Source of the DNA: Sutterella sp. | GTDB taxonomy: Bacteria > Pseudomonadota > Gammaproteobacteria > Burkholderiales > Burkholderiaceae_F | NCBI GenBank assembly: GCA_020025955.1 | Contig: JAHHRF010000043.1 | Span: 1-14,399 of the forward strand | DNA length: 14,399 nt | Reading direction: 5' to 3' | Shown here: piece after piece, positions 5,603 to 13,180 of the stretch | Numbering within the stretch: the first letter of the stretch is position 1 | Layout: each line of letters starts with the position of its first letter | The notes under the pieces: generated by a model | Seen by the model: only the letters and a program-made list of their open reading frames with translations | Database searches by the model: none | Told to the model about the DNA's origin: nothing | Program-made: the position numbers and the translations under genes

Positions 5603-6274
5603 ATGAATATTCTTAACCCCTGGTACCAACCTGTGAAGCCTGCGTTACTCGAATGCCGCGTAACCTGGGTTTTGCTCGCCCTCTTTAGTGCAGGGATGCT
5701 CTGGTTGGGACATGCCTTTTTCCAAACCTGGCTCTTTTTGGCCCCTTGCGTCTTTTGCGTCTACATTCGTGCAGCGTTTTTAGGGATCCTTATCGCGAGT
5801 CTCATTGGGACCTTGGCACCCCGCCATTGGTGGAGTCGTGTGCCCGCCGTCATCGGATCGGTTGTGAGCGCCGTCTACGGCTGGATTCAGAGCTGGAACT
5901 TGGTGGGTGTGCACGTCACCCGCGACTACCCTGAGATGGAAAGTGTGTTTGGGATTGCGTCTTGCTCCATGCGCGCGCATTTCCCCTTTGGGCTGCCGCT
6001 TCATGAATGGCTCCCCAGCTGGTTTGCTCCCAAGGGGATTTGCGGCTTTGAGGTGCCTCGTGTGCCCAATGGCGTAGACCTTTCGCCCTTGCGCCAAAAG
6101 ATGGTGGATGTGGTCACCCAAGACCATGGGTGGTTTTTGATTCCCTATTACAAATGGGGCACGATGGGGGACCTCTGCTTAATCGTCTTCACGCTTTTAT
6201 TGCTGGGGTTCTTCTTTGCCATTCTCTTTGGACTGCGTACCCACTGGCGACGCTATAAGGAAGAGATTGGGTAA
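5603..6274 (+). CDS. dsbI: Protein-disulfide oxidoreductase DsbI (DsbB family)
   Basis: A 223-residue inner-membrane protein that would reoxidise a periplasmic thiol oxidase and pass electrons to quinone. It has about five hydrophobic segments, the last at about 188-212. The first periplasmic redox pair is C49-x-x-C52 in APCVFCVYIR. The second pair is C121 (IASCSM) and C147 (KGICGF), separated by FPFGLPLHEWLPSWFAP, followed by VPNGVDLSPLRQ and HGWFLIPYYKW. This layout and length match DsbI of the DsbL/DsbI pair better than classical DsbB (about 175 residues). In enterobacteria DsbL/DsbI serves aryl-sulfate sulfotransferase AssT. Neither dsbL nor assT is adjacent here, so the partner is unknown. 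The ATG has no strong ribosome site. The gene is bounded by terminators on both sides and is apparently monocistronic. Confidence 0.88.
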   Translation: MNILNPWYQPVKPALLECRVTWVLLALFSAGMLWLGHAFFQTWLFLAPCVFCVYIRAAFLGILIASLIGTLAPRHWWSRVPAVIGSVVSAVYGWIQSWNLVGVHVTRDYPEMESVFGIASCSMRAHFPFGLPLHEWLPSWFAPKGICGFEVPRVPNGVDLSPLRQKMVDVVTQDHGWFLIPYYKWGTMGDLCLIVFTLLLLGFFFAILFGLRTHWRRYKEEIG

Positions 6275-6303
6275 AACCCTAGAATTTTGGGCAAAACCCC
6301 GCT

Positions 6304-6338
6304 GGGAGTCTCCTTTTAAAGGGGGCTCCCTTTCTTTT
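6304..6338 (+). terminator. Rho-independent terminator of dsbI
   Basis: GGGAGTCTCCTTT (6304-6316) can pair with AAAGGGGGCTCCC (6318-6330), including two G-U pairs, with the innermost pairs opening to form the loop. TTTCTTTT follows at 6331-6338. Confidence 0.82.
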
Positions 6339-6431
6339 ATAGCCTTCGCGTATTAGGATTGATACGTAACCTATAAGCTTTCGATCAAGCGTTAACCCTT
6401 TCTTTTACGCTTGAAGACCGGACCAACTCTT

Positions 6432-7787
6432 ATGACGTTTTCCCCTGCCACTGCCCCCTTATTAGCCGTTGAGGTGCCAGAGAGCCCCGTTCATGCCTTA
6501 CCGCATTGGCTCGATTCCACTTCGTATGAAGATTTAGTAAGTTTGCGCCGTGAAGTGCACCGCTACCCGGAAGTGGGTTGGGGGGAATTTATGGCCACCT
6601 ACCGCTTAGGGGAACTCTTTGAAACCTTAGGCTTTACGGTCAAAGTGGGTCGGGAATTTATCGATCCCCAATTCGTGATGGGGCGCGACCGTGATGAAGT
6701 CTTTGATTCGGAGGCCAAAGCCGTAGAAGACGGGATTTCGTCGCAGTGGCTTCGTCGCATGGGGGGCATCACCGGGTGCTTGGCGACGTTTGACACGGGG
6801 CGCAAAGGACAAAACTACGGGTTTCGCTTTGAGCTTGACGCCATCAAGATGACGGAACCTGAAGTGGCGCAACATATTCCTTTCCGTGAGGGGTTTTCTA
6901 GCATGCGCCGGGGCACCATGCATGCCTGTGCGCATGACGGGCACCAAGCCGTCGCAATGCAGTTAGCCCGCTTTATCGTCGAAAACAAAGACCGTCTCTC
7001 AGGGCGCTTCACCTTTGTGTTTCAACCCGGCGAAGAGGGGAGTCGTGGGGCAAGTCCCATTGTGAAAAGTGGAGCGGTGGACGACATCGATGTGCTCCTT
7101 CATGGGCACATTGCGACCGATCGTCCGTTTGGCGAAGTCTATGCCGCGCCTGAGAAGTTCTTCTGCACGACGAAACTCGACTTCACCTTCGAAGGGCAAG
7201 AGTCCCACGCCGGGATGCTCCCGCAAAAGGGGCGCAATGCCTTGTTGGCGGCCGCAAACGCCAGCCTCATGCTCATGGCGCTCCCCCGCCACAGTGACGG
7301 GTCGACGCGCGTGAACGTGGGTCGCCTCATTGCCGGGGAAGGGCGTAACGTGGTGGCCTCCCACGCCAAGATGGAAGTCGAAGTCCGTGGGGCCAACGAA
7401 ACGATTAACCACGATTTAACCCGCGAAGCCATCATGCGTGCCCAAGGGGCCGCGATGAGTTATGGGGTGACCTGCGAGCACACCATCATGGGGGAAGCCT
7501 CCGACTTTGTGCCGGATGAATCCCTCACGCAAATGATTACGGTCTGTGGGCGCCGTGCGCGCTTCGTGCACCATTTAGCGCCGCGCGTGAGCTTAAATAC
7601 GTCAGACGACGTCACCCTCATTTGCCGACGCGTCCAAGAGCGAGGGGGCCGCGCCGGTTACTTCATCGTGGGTGGGGCGCTTCCCCGTCCGCATGAACAT
7701 TCCGAGCTCGACTTTGATGAGCGTGCCCTCGTGACCCTCTACGACATCTACACCAATTTGGTGATTGGTTTAAGTGGCCGCTGGTAA
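6432..7787 (+). CDS. M20 family metallopeptidase, AbgA-like (aminobenzoyl-glutamate hydrolase subunit A type)
   Basis: A 451-residue cytoplasmic amidohydrolase of the M20 family. It tracks E. coli AbgA along its length: LRREVHRYPEVGWGEF at 38-53, the long insert QFVMGRDRDEVF...QWLRRMGGITG at about 80-115, DTGRKG (121-126), HACAHDGH (164-171), QPGEEGSRGA (198-207), SHAG (258-261), RNALLAAA (268-275), RVNVGRLIAGEGRNV (293-307) and the C-terminal HEHSELDFDE (421-430). E201-E202 would supply the catalytic and metal Glu. AbgA with AbgB cleaves p-aminobenzoyl-glutamate, a folate breakdown product. No abgB or abgT is adjacent, so the substrate could be another N-acyl amino acid or dipeptide. The usual HACGHDGH is HACAHDGH here. 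ATG 6432 is preferred over TTG 6411; neither has a strong ribosome site. TATAAG at 6372-6377 may be its -10. Confidence 0.9.
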   Translation: MTFSPATAPLLAVEVPESPVHALPHWLDSTSYEDLVSLRREVHRYPEVGWGEFMATYRLGELFETLGFTVKVGREFIDPQFVMGRDRDEVFDSEAKAVEDGISSQWLRRMGGITGCLATFDTGRKGQNYGFRFELDAIKMTEPEVAQHIPFREGFSSMRRGTMHACAHDGHQAVAMQLARFIVENKDRLSGRFTFVFQPGEEGSRGASPIVKSGAVDDIDVLLHGHIATDRPFGEVYAAPEKFFCTTKLDFTFEGQESHAGMLPQKGRNALLAAANASLMLMALPRHSDGSTRVNVGRLIAGEGRNVVASHAKMEVEVRGANETINHDLTREAIMRAQGAAMSYGVTCEHTIMGEASDFVPDESLTQMITVCGRRARFVHHLAPRVSLNTSDDVTLICRRVQERGGRAGYFIVGGALPRPHEHSELDFDERALVTLYDIYTNLVIGLSGRW

Positions 7788-7809
7788 CGTTTCTTAAGAA
7801 TTCACCCCC

Positions 7810-7843
7810 AAAGACGTCTTTTCGATAGAAAGGGCGTCTTTTT
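7810..7843 (+). terminator. Rho-independent terminator of the AbgA-like gene
   Basis: AAAGACGTCTTTTC (7810-7823) pairs with GAAAGGGCGTCTTT (7828-7841), 14 pairs including G-U pairs, with a GATA loop and Ts after. A competing outer stem CCCCCAAAG/CTTTGGGGG spans 7805-7813 and 7845-7853. Confidence 0.85.
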
Positions 7844-7852
7844 CCTTTGGGG

Positions 7853-7879
7853 GAAAAGGCTTCAAATTCAAGCCTTTTC
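7853..7879. repeat. Perfect 10-bp inverted repeat after the AbgA-like terminator
   Basis: GAAAAGGCTT (7853-7862) and AAGCCTTTTC (7870-7879) flank a 7-nt loop. There is no T-run outside the stem. It may be a second processing or stability hairpin, or a protein site. Confidence 0.5.
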
Positions 7880-7970
7880 AAGGTGGCCAGACTTTAAAGC
7901 AAGGGCTAACCCTTAACCTAAGATTCAGGAAAGCTTAAGACTGCAAACTTCCATCATGCCCTTTTTGTCG

Positions 7971-8000
7971 ACGGGGGATGTCCCTTTTGTTTTCCCCCGT
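7971..8000 (+). promoter_or_regulatory. Leader hairpin upstream of the double-parvulin gene
   Basis: ACGGGGGA (7971-7978) pairs perfectly with TCCCCCGT (7993-8000) around a 14-nt loop, ending 31 nt before the ribosome site. AAGGG-CTAA-CCCTT (7901-7914) is a smaller hairpin upstream. No T-run follows, so this is not a terminator. A role in translation or mRNA stability is inference. Confidence 0.35.
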
Positions 8001-8040
8001 TGCCAACATCGACTCAACCCCAAGACCCTTCGGAGTTCCT

Positions 8041-9558
8041 ATGAAACTCAAGACCCCGCTCATCCTCGCCTCCCTCGTGGCCGCCTTTGGCGTTAGTTCT
8101 GCCATGGCGCAATTTGCCCCCATTAAAGTCAATGGTGAGGAAATTTCGGTAGCGACCCAACAAACCTTAGCCGCTGCGGCGCTCTCCACCATGGAAGACG
8201 CTCACAGTGTATTGATGGATCCCAAAAAGGGTCAGGCTTTTGAAGAAGACGCCCGTACCGTGGCGATCGAACAAGCCTTAATGAGCCAGTACGCCCGCAA
8301 GATGGGCTATGACAAAGACCCCAAGGTGAAGAAGTCCTTGGAATTGTTACGTAACCATACGCTCGCCAAGACCTATTTGTCGGATTACGTCGCCAAGCAC
8401 CCGATCACGCCCGACGATATCGCCAAAGCCTACGACAAGATTAAAGCTGATTACGGCGATCGCGAAGTGCGCCTTCGTCATATCTTCGTTGCCAACGATG
8501 TGGTGGCCAACGAACTCATGGCCGACTTGAAAGCGGGTCGCCCCTTTGCTGAAGTCGCCATGAAGCATTCCATCGACAAGAAGTCCGCTCCCAAGGGCGG
8601 TTTGCTCGATTGGTCCAGCCCCAAGATTTATGAGCCCGCGATTCAAACGGAAATTGCGAAGTTGAAGCCCGGTCAGACGACACAACCCTTCAAAACCAAC
8701 GAAGGCTATGAAATCATTCGCCTCGAAGGGGAACGTGAAGCCAAAGACTTCCCGAAGCTCGACAAAGAAACGCAGCAGTACTTGTATCGCCGTTTAACGG
8801 ATGAGCGTTTAAACCAGTACGCGTTGACGTTCGCACCGCAGGATAAAGCCATTGACCAGATGGAAATGGATGCGATTTTAGCCAAGCGCGCCATTAAGGA
8901 AGGCTTTGATAAGCGCTCGGACTTCTTGACCGCTTACAAGAGCCAAGAAGCCGCCTTCTTGATGGAAGTCGCCATCGATAAGGCCTTGGAAGCTAACCCC
9001 ATCACGGACAAAGCCATTGAGACGGATTACGCCCAAGGGGTGTCCGCTTACGGTAAGCGTGAAGTGAAGCTTCGCCAGATCATCGTCAAGGACCCGAAAC
9101 TCGCCCAAGCGCTCTTAGAACGCGTGCAAAAGGGTGAAGATTTCGCCAAGCTCGCTCGTGAAAACAGTGTCGACAAAGCCACGGTAGAAAAGGGTGGTTT
9201 AACGGATTGGATCCCGGAAGGTCAGTTCGTCTCCAGCCTTCGTGCGACGGTCTCGGACTTGAAGCCCGGTCAAATCGCCAAAACCCTCATTACCACGCGC
9301 ATGGGTCACCACATTGTGAAGTTGGAAGAAGCTCGTCAGCCTAAGGGCTTTGCGACGCTCGACGAAGCCCGTGAACAGATTCGTGCCAAGTTAGCGGCAC
9401 GTCGCATTGCGGCCTTGATCGAAGAACAAAAGGCAGCCGCCAAGATTGAAATGGAAAAAGCCCCGGCAACGGCGTTTGGCCCCCAAGGTCAACCCGCCGT
9501 GAAAGGGACGGACTTGAAGCCCGTACCCAATTTCGTGAAGCCTGCAGCTAAACCCTAA
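8041..9558 (+). CDS. Periplasmic peptidyl-prolyl isomerase with two parvulin (PpiC/SurA-type) domains
   Basis: A 505-residue exported protein: signal peptide 1-23 (LILASLVAAFGVSSAMA), a helical chaperone-like segment, parvulin domain 1 at about 141-231 (VRLRHIFV, FAEVAMKHSIDKKSAPKGGLLDW, GYEIIRLEG), a second helical linker at about 232-335, parvulin domain 2 at about 340-430 (VKLRQIIV, FAKLARENSVDKATVEKGGLTDW, GHHIVKLEE), then an Ala/Lys-rich helix and a Pro-rich tail. The two halves look like an internal duplication of linker plus parvulin. SurA also has two parvulin domains, but its helical N-region is longer and its domains adjacent, so this is SurA-like in content, not clearly orthologous. 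It would assist folding of secreted or outer-membrane proteins. ATG 8041 has GGAG 5 nt upstream and starts the signal peptide; ATG 7978 lies within the leader hairpin. It precedes ccmFHI. Confidence 0.9.
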   Translation: MKLKTPLILASLVAAFGVSSAMAQFAPIKVNGEEISVATQQTLAAAALSTMEDAHSVLMDPKKGQAFEEDARTVAIEQALMSQYARKMGYDKDPKVKKSLELLRNHTLAKTYLSDYVAKHPITPDDIAKAYDKIKADYGDREVRLRHIFVANDVVANELMADLKAGRPFAEVAMKHSIDKKSAPKGGLLDWSSPKIYEPAIQTEIAKLKPGQTTQPFKTNEGYEIIRLEGEREAKDFPKLDKETQQYLYRRLTDERLNQYALTFAPQDKAIDQMEMDAILAKRAIKEGFDKRSDFLTAYKSQEAAFLMEVAIDKALEANPITDKAIETDYAQGVSAYGKREVKLRQIIVKDPKLAQALLERVQKGEDFAKLARENSVDKATVEKGGLTDWIPEGQFVSSLRATVSDLKPGQIAKTLITTRMGHHIVKLEEARQPKGFATLDEAREQIRAKLAARRIAALIEEQKAAAKIEMEKAPATAFGPQGQPAVKGTDLKPVPNFVKPAAKP

Positions 9559-9574
9559 GTCAACGGACTGAGAA

Positions 9575-9611
9575 GCGAGTGTGCGCCTTGTGACGTGCAC
9601 TCGCGCCTTTT
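9575..9611 (+). terminator. Weak terminator or attenuator between the parvulin gene and ccmF
   Basis: GCGAGTGTGC (9575-9584) pairs with GTGCACTCGC (9595-9604), with two G-U pairs and a 10-nt loop. Only four Ts follow (9608-9611), so read-through into ccmF is plausible. Confidence 0.55.
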
Positions 9612-9638
9612 GGGACCTTTTTGACGGAGACCGTCTCG

Positions 9639-11594
9639 ATGACCGCTGAATTGGGTCAACTTTTTCTTGTTCTCGCCCTCTTGACGAGCCTTGTGGGCTC
9701 GATTCTCCCGTTGGCGGGGACCTTTCTTTCGCTTCGCAGTTGGCAACGACTCGCGGTGCCTGCCGCGCATTGGAATGCGATTTTTGGGCTGGGCGCCATT
9801 TTTTGTTTAGGCTGGGGTTTCTATTTCTCGGATTTCTCCATCCTTAACGTCGTTCGTCATTCGAATTCGGCCTTGCCGTGGTACTACAAGATTGCCGCCG
9901 TTTGGGGCTCTCACGAAGGCTCCATCCTCTTTTGGGTGGCGGTCTTAGGGGTGTGGAGTTCTGCGGTGGCCTTCTCCTTACGCCGTTTGCCCTTAATCGT
10001 GGGCGCACGTGTCTTGGGGATTCTCTCCTCGGTATCCGTGGGGCTTTACCTCTTTATTCTCTTTACGAGTAATCCTTTCTTACGTTGGTTCCCGCCAGCG
10101 TTAGATGGGGCGGATTTGAATCCGTTACTGCAAGACCCGGGGATGATTTTCCATCCGCCGTTGCTCTACTTAGGGTACGTGGGCTTTGCGGTGCCGTTTG
10201 CGTTTGCGATGGCAGCGCTTCTTTCGGGTCGCTTTGATCTCGCATGGGCCCGCTGGATGCGTCCGTGGACGGCGGTGAGCTGGGTCTTTTTGACGCTCGG
10301 GATTTCGTTGGGGTCCTATTGGTCCTACTACGAACTCGGCTGGGGCGGCTGGTGGGCCTGGGACCCGGTGGAAAACTCCTCTTTGATGCCGTGGTTAACG
10401 GGGACCGCCTTGATGCATAGCCTCATTGCCACCCAAAAGCGTGGGGTCTTTAAACTTTCCACCGTCTTTTTGGCAATCCTCACCTTTGCGTTGTCGTTGT
10501 TGGGGACCTTCTTGGTGCGCTCTGGGGTGCTCACGAGTGTGCACGCCTTTACGAGTGACCCGGAACGCGGCCTCTTTATCCTCATTTTCTTGTTAGTGTC
10601 GGTGGGGTTAAGTTTCTTCCTCTTTGCTTTAAAAGGGGCGCGCTTAGCCTATAGCCCAGACTTTAAGCCCTTCTCCAAAGAAACCCTCTTGATGACGGGT
10701 AACGTCCTCTTGGTGGTCTCGATGGGGACCGTTCTCTTGGGGACCTTGTATCCGCTCGCCATTGACGCCCTTAATTTAGGGAAGATTAGTGTGGGGAGCC
10801 CGTACTTCAACACGGTCTTTGGCTTGATGGCCTTGATCATGGGGGTCGTGATGACGCCCGCGCTCGAAGCTCGTTGGGTAGCAGGGCGCTTGGATGAGGC
10901 TCGTAGCCACATGTTGGTGCCTGCCCTCATTGCCTTTTTATTAGGGATGCTCCTTCCCTGGGTGATGGGCGAGATGACGTGGACGGCCGCGGCTGGCTTT
11001 GCGTTAAGCGCTTGGATTGCCGTGGGGACGGGAAGCGCCGTGATCCGTTACGGCTTGGCCTTGCGTCGCCAAGGGCTGTCGTTAAAGACCATGAACTTAG
11101 GCTTTATCGCCATGGCGATTGCCCACATCGGTGTCGCGATGACGGTCTTTGGCGCAACGGCCGTGTCCCACTACGAAGTGGAGCGTCAAGTGCGTATGCT
11201 TCCTGGCAACATCGTGACCCTTAAAGACACCACCATTCGCTATAACGGCTGGAAGAATGTCGAAGGCCCCAACTACAAGGGTGCCCAAGGGTCGTTGTCG
11301 GTGGTGGATGCCCAAGGGGTCGCCACGGACGAATTGACGCCTGAGAAGCGCAACTACGATAACGCCAAGGGGATGACCATGACGGAAGCGAGCATTCGTC
11401 ACCATTGGAACGAAGACATCTACGTCTCCATGGGGACGCCCACCGACGAAGGTCGTGGTTGGGTGATTCGCGCCTATGTGAAGCCCTTTGTTCTTTGGAT
11501 TTGGATTGGAACCCTCTTTATGGCCTTAGGGGGCGGTGTGGCACTCTTTGCCCGACGCGCGCGTCCCGCTGAAAACGGAGGGAAAGCCCAATGA
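9639..11594 (+). CDS. ccmF: Cytochrome c heme lyase CcmF (System I)
   Basis: A 651-residue polytopic inner-membrane protein, normal length for CcmF. It takes heme from CcmE and, with CcmH/CcmI, attaches it to CXXCH motifs in the periplasm. Visible are VWGSHEGS (88-95), HPPLLYLGY (172-180), the WWD heme-handling block WGGWWAWDP (235-243) and RSGVLTSVHAF (294-304). Candidate heme-ligating histidines H172, H260, H302 and H496 fall close to the four known in E. coli CcmF (173, 261, 303, 491). The C-terminal periplasmic loop and final membrane segment are present. ATG 9639 has GGAGA 8 nt upstream and gives the usual ELGQ start, so TTG 9621 is rejected. Its stop overlaps the ccmH start by 4 bp, implying translational coupling. 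ccmE, which often precedes ccmF, is absent here. Confidence 0.97.
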   Translation: MTAELGQLFLVLALLTSLVGSILPLAGTFLSLRSWQRLAVPAAHWNAIFGLGAIFCLGWGFYFSDFSILNVVRHSNSALPWYYKIAAVWGSHEGSILFWVAVLGVWSSAVAFSLRRLPLIVGARVLGILSSVSVGLYLFILFTSNPFLRWFPPALDGADLNPLLQDPGMIFHPPLLYLGYVGFAVPFAFAMAALLSGRFDLAWARWMRPWTAVSWVFLTLGISLGSYWSYYELGWGGWWAWDPVENSSLMPWLTGTALMHSLIATQKRGVFKLSTVFLAILTFALSLLGTFLVRSGVLTSVHAFTSDPERGLFILIFLLVSVGLSFFLFALKGARLAYSPDFKPFSKETLLMTGNVLLVVSMGTVLLGTLYPLAIDALNLGKISVGSPYFNTVFGLMALIMGVVMTPALEARWVAGRLDEARSHMLVPALIAFLLGMLLPWVMGEMTWTAAAGFALSAWIAVGTGSAVIRYGLALRRQGLSLKTMNLGFIAMAIAHIGVAMTVFGATAVSHYEVERQVRMLPGNIVTLKDTTIRYNGWKNVEGPNYKGAQGSLSVVDAQGVATDELTPEKRNYDNAKGMTMTEASIRHHWNEDIYVSMGTPTDEGRGWVIRAYVKPFVLWIWIGTLFMALGGGVALFARRARPAENGGKAQ

Positions 11595-12187
11595 ATGTGA
11601 AAGCTTTACTTATTGCGTCCCTTTTGGGGGCGGGGCTCCTTACGGGTGCGCACGCCTCGAGCCCCAACGCCTGGACCGCAGCGCCAGCTGTGGAAGGGGA
11701 AGACATGGGCGCGAGTTTGAGTGTTGAAAAGCCCACCGTCATTGGCGAGGGGCCGGGCACTTTGGTGCCGCCCACGCAACAAGGGCGTTCCGCCTTGCCC
11801 GCGGAATTTGACCCCGCGAAAAACCCGCGCGTCTTTGAAATCAGTAAAGAGTTACGATGCTTGGTCTGCGCCAATGAAAGCATTGCGGAAAGTAATGCCG
11901 ATTTAGCGGTTGATCTTCGTCGTGAAGTGGTCCGTCAAGTGAACCTTGGCAAAACCAACGATGAGATCATTCACATTATGGTGGAGCGTTATGGGGACTT
12001 TGTACTCTATAAGCCACCCTTTAAAGCGAAGACGTATCTGCTTTGGCTCGGTCCCATCCTCTTTTTACTCTTAGCCCTTTGGATTGTGGTGACGGTGGTG
12101 CGTGGCCGCAAGGAAACGCAAGACGAAAACCCCGCCATTGAAGAAGCCTTAGCGCTCCTTCGTGCCCCTAAGGAGACGACGCGATGA
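11591..12187 (+). CDS. ccmH: Cytochrome c maturation protein CcmH (CycL type)
   Basis: A 198-residue membrane-anchored periplasmic thiol-redox protein that helps keep apocytochrome heme sites reduced. Signal peptide about 1-22, then the CcmH domain at about 78-150 with the redox motif LRCLVC (C90, C93), ESIAESNADLAVDLR, IVERYGDFVLYKPP-type residues at 130-143 (IMVERYGDFVLYKPP), and one membrane segment at about 150-171 followed by a cytoplasmic tail. The linker at about 24-77 is Pro/Gly-rich and longer than usual (E. coli has a short one); its function is unknown. GGAGGG lies 8 nt before the ATG. It overlaps ccmF by 4 bp upstream and ccmI by 4 bp downstream. The thioredoxin-like ccmG that commonly lies between ccmF and ccmH is missing from this operon. 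Confidence 0.95.
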   Translation: MNVKALLIASLLGAGLLTGAHASSPNAWTAAPAVEGEDMGASLSVEKPTVIGEGPGTLVPPTQQGRSALPAEFDPAKNPRVFEISKELRCLVCANESIAESNADLAVDLRREVVRQVNLGKTNDEIIHIMVERYGDFVLYKPPFKAKTYLLWLGPILFLLLALWIVVTVVRGRKETQDENPAIEEALALLRAPKETTR

Positions 12188-13098
12188 CCCCACAAATTCT
12201 TTTTGTTGTGCTCGCCGCCGTGGTTCTTTTAGGCGTCTTGGTGAGTTTCGGCTTGATGCTAAAGCGCCCGATGAAGAGCGAAACGGCGGTAAACCGTGAA
12301 GCGGCTGCTAACGTCTTAACGGCGCTACGCGAAGAGCGTGACCGTTTAGTCGTGGCGCTCGAAAACCGTACGCTCTCGCAAACGGACTTCGTACGTGAAG
12401 AACGCGCCTTAGCGCAACGCTTGTTGGACGAAGGCGGGATGCCCACGGCCACAGCGCAGCGCCAGGATGAAACGCGTGCGATTCGGGTAACAGCTTTAAT
12501 GCTCGCGGTGGTATTACCGCTCTTAGGCACCGGGCTTTACCTCAAAGTCGGGGACTTTTCGAGCTTAGAAGAAAATGCCCTCTTGCAGGTGGAAAATGCG
12601 CGTCACTCCCGCGAAGCCTTTGAAGGTGCCGACATGATGGGCGCCATTGAACGCCTTGAAGGGGAAGTGCAAAAGCGTCCGAATAATTTGTCGGCTTGGC
12701 AGATTTTGGCGGACCACTACCTGGGCACGGGCAATCTTGAACAAGCCTTGATTGCCTACGAAAACGTGGTGCGTTTGGATCCCAAGGACGATAAATCGTT
12801 GGTGACCTTGATTGACCTCATGATTGGGACCTCGGGGGAAGTCACCCCGCGCTTGATGGATTTGGTTAACCGCGCGCTGGAACTCAATCCCATGGAGCCG
12901 AAGATTCTCCTCTTGGGTGGCTACATCCGCTACGAGCAAGGCGACTCGAAAGAGGCGGTGCTTCTCTGGAATCGCCTCTTGACGGTGATGCCGGAAGGCG
13001 AAGAGAAAGCCGCACTCAAAGAAAAGATTGCGGACGTGATGAAAGCCGCTGGCATGACGGCGTTACCGAAAGACCCCGTCTTGGAACGTCAGTCCTAA
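12184..13098 (+). CDS. ccmI: Cytochrome c biogenesis protein CcmI (TPR protein)
   Basis: A 304-residue protein that presents apocytochrome to the CcmF/H heme ligation complex. An N-terminal membrane segment (about 4-25), a cytoplasmic loop with a leucine/charged stretch (about 38-82), and a second membrane segment (about 102-120) precede a periplasmic domain. That domain carries TPR-like repeats at about 170-203 (AWQILADHYLGTGNLEQALIAY) and 237-271 (ILLLGGYIRYEQGDSKEAVLLW). This is the usual CcmI/CycH order but near the short end, about 100 residues less than many members, with the distal periplasmic part missing. AAGGAG lies 8 nt before the ATG, and the start overlaps the ccmH stop by 4 bp. 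A strong terminator follows, so it ends the operon. Confidence 0.92.
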   Translation: MTPQILFVVLAAVVLLGVLVSFGLMLKRPMKSETAVNREAAANVLTALREERDRLVVALENRTLSQTDFVREERALAQRLLDEGGMPTATAQRQDETRAIRVTALMLAVVLPLLGTGLYLKVGDFSSLEENALLQVENARHSREAFEGADMMGAIERLEGEVQKRPNNLSAWQILADHYLGTGNLEQALIAYENVVRLDPKDDKSLVTLIDLMIGTSGEVTPRLMDLVNRALELNPMEPKILLLGGYIRYEQGDSKEAVLLWNRLLTVMPEGEEKAALKEKIADVMKAAGMTALPKDPVLERQS

Positions 13099-13118
13099 AA
13101 ATTGGGAATGCCTCTTGG

Positions 13119-13147
13119 AAAACGGTCAGGTTCGCCTGACCGTTTTT
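13119..13147 (+). terminator. Rho-independent terminator of the ccmFHI operon
   Basis: AAAACGGTCAGG (13119-13130) pairs perfectly with CCTGACCGTTTT (13135-13146) around a TTCG tetraloop, followed by T. The stem is A/T symmetric. Confidence 0.93.
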
Positions 13148-13149
13148 CG

Positions 13150-13180
13150 TTGGGGGAAAGAAAAGTAAAAGAGCCCCCAA
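13150..13180. repeat. Inverted repeat TTGGGGG/CCCCCAA
   Basis: TTGGGGG (13150-13156) and CCCCCAA (13174-13180) flank a purine-rich 17-nt loop immediately after the operon terminator. No T-run; function unknown. Confidence 0.4.

Noticed and set aside
7978..8040. Upstream ATG for the double-parvulin protein
   Set aside because: It would bury the signal peptide behind 21 residues and lies in a hairpin; ATG 8041 has GGAG at proper spacing.
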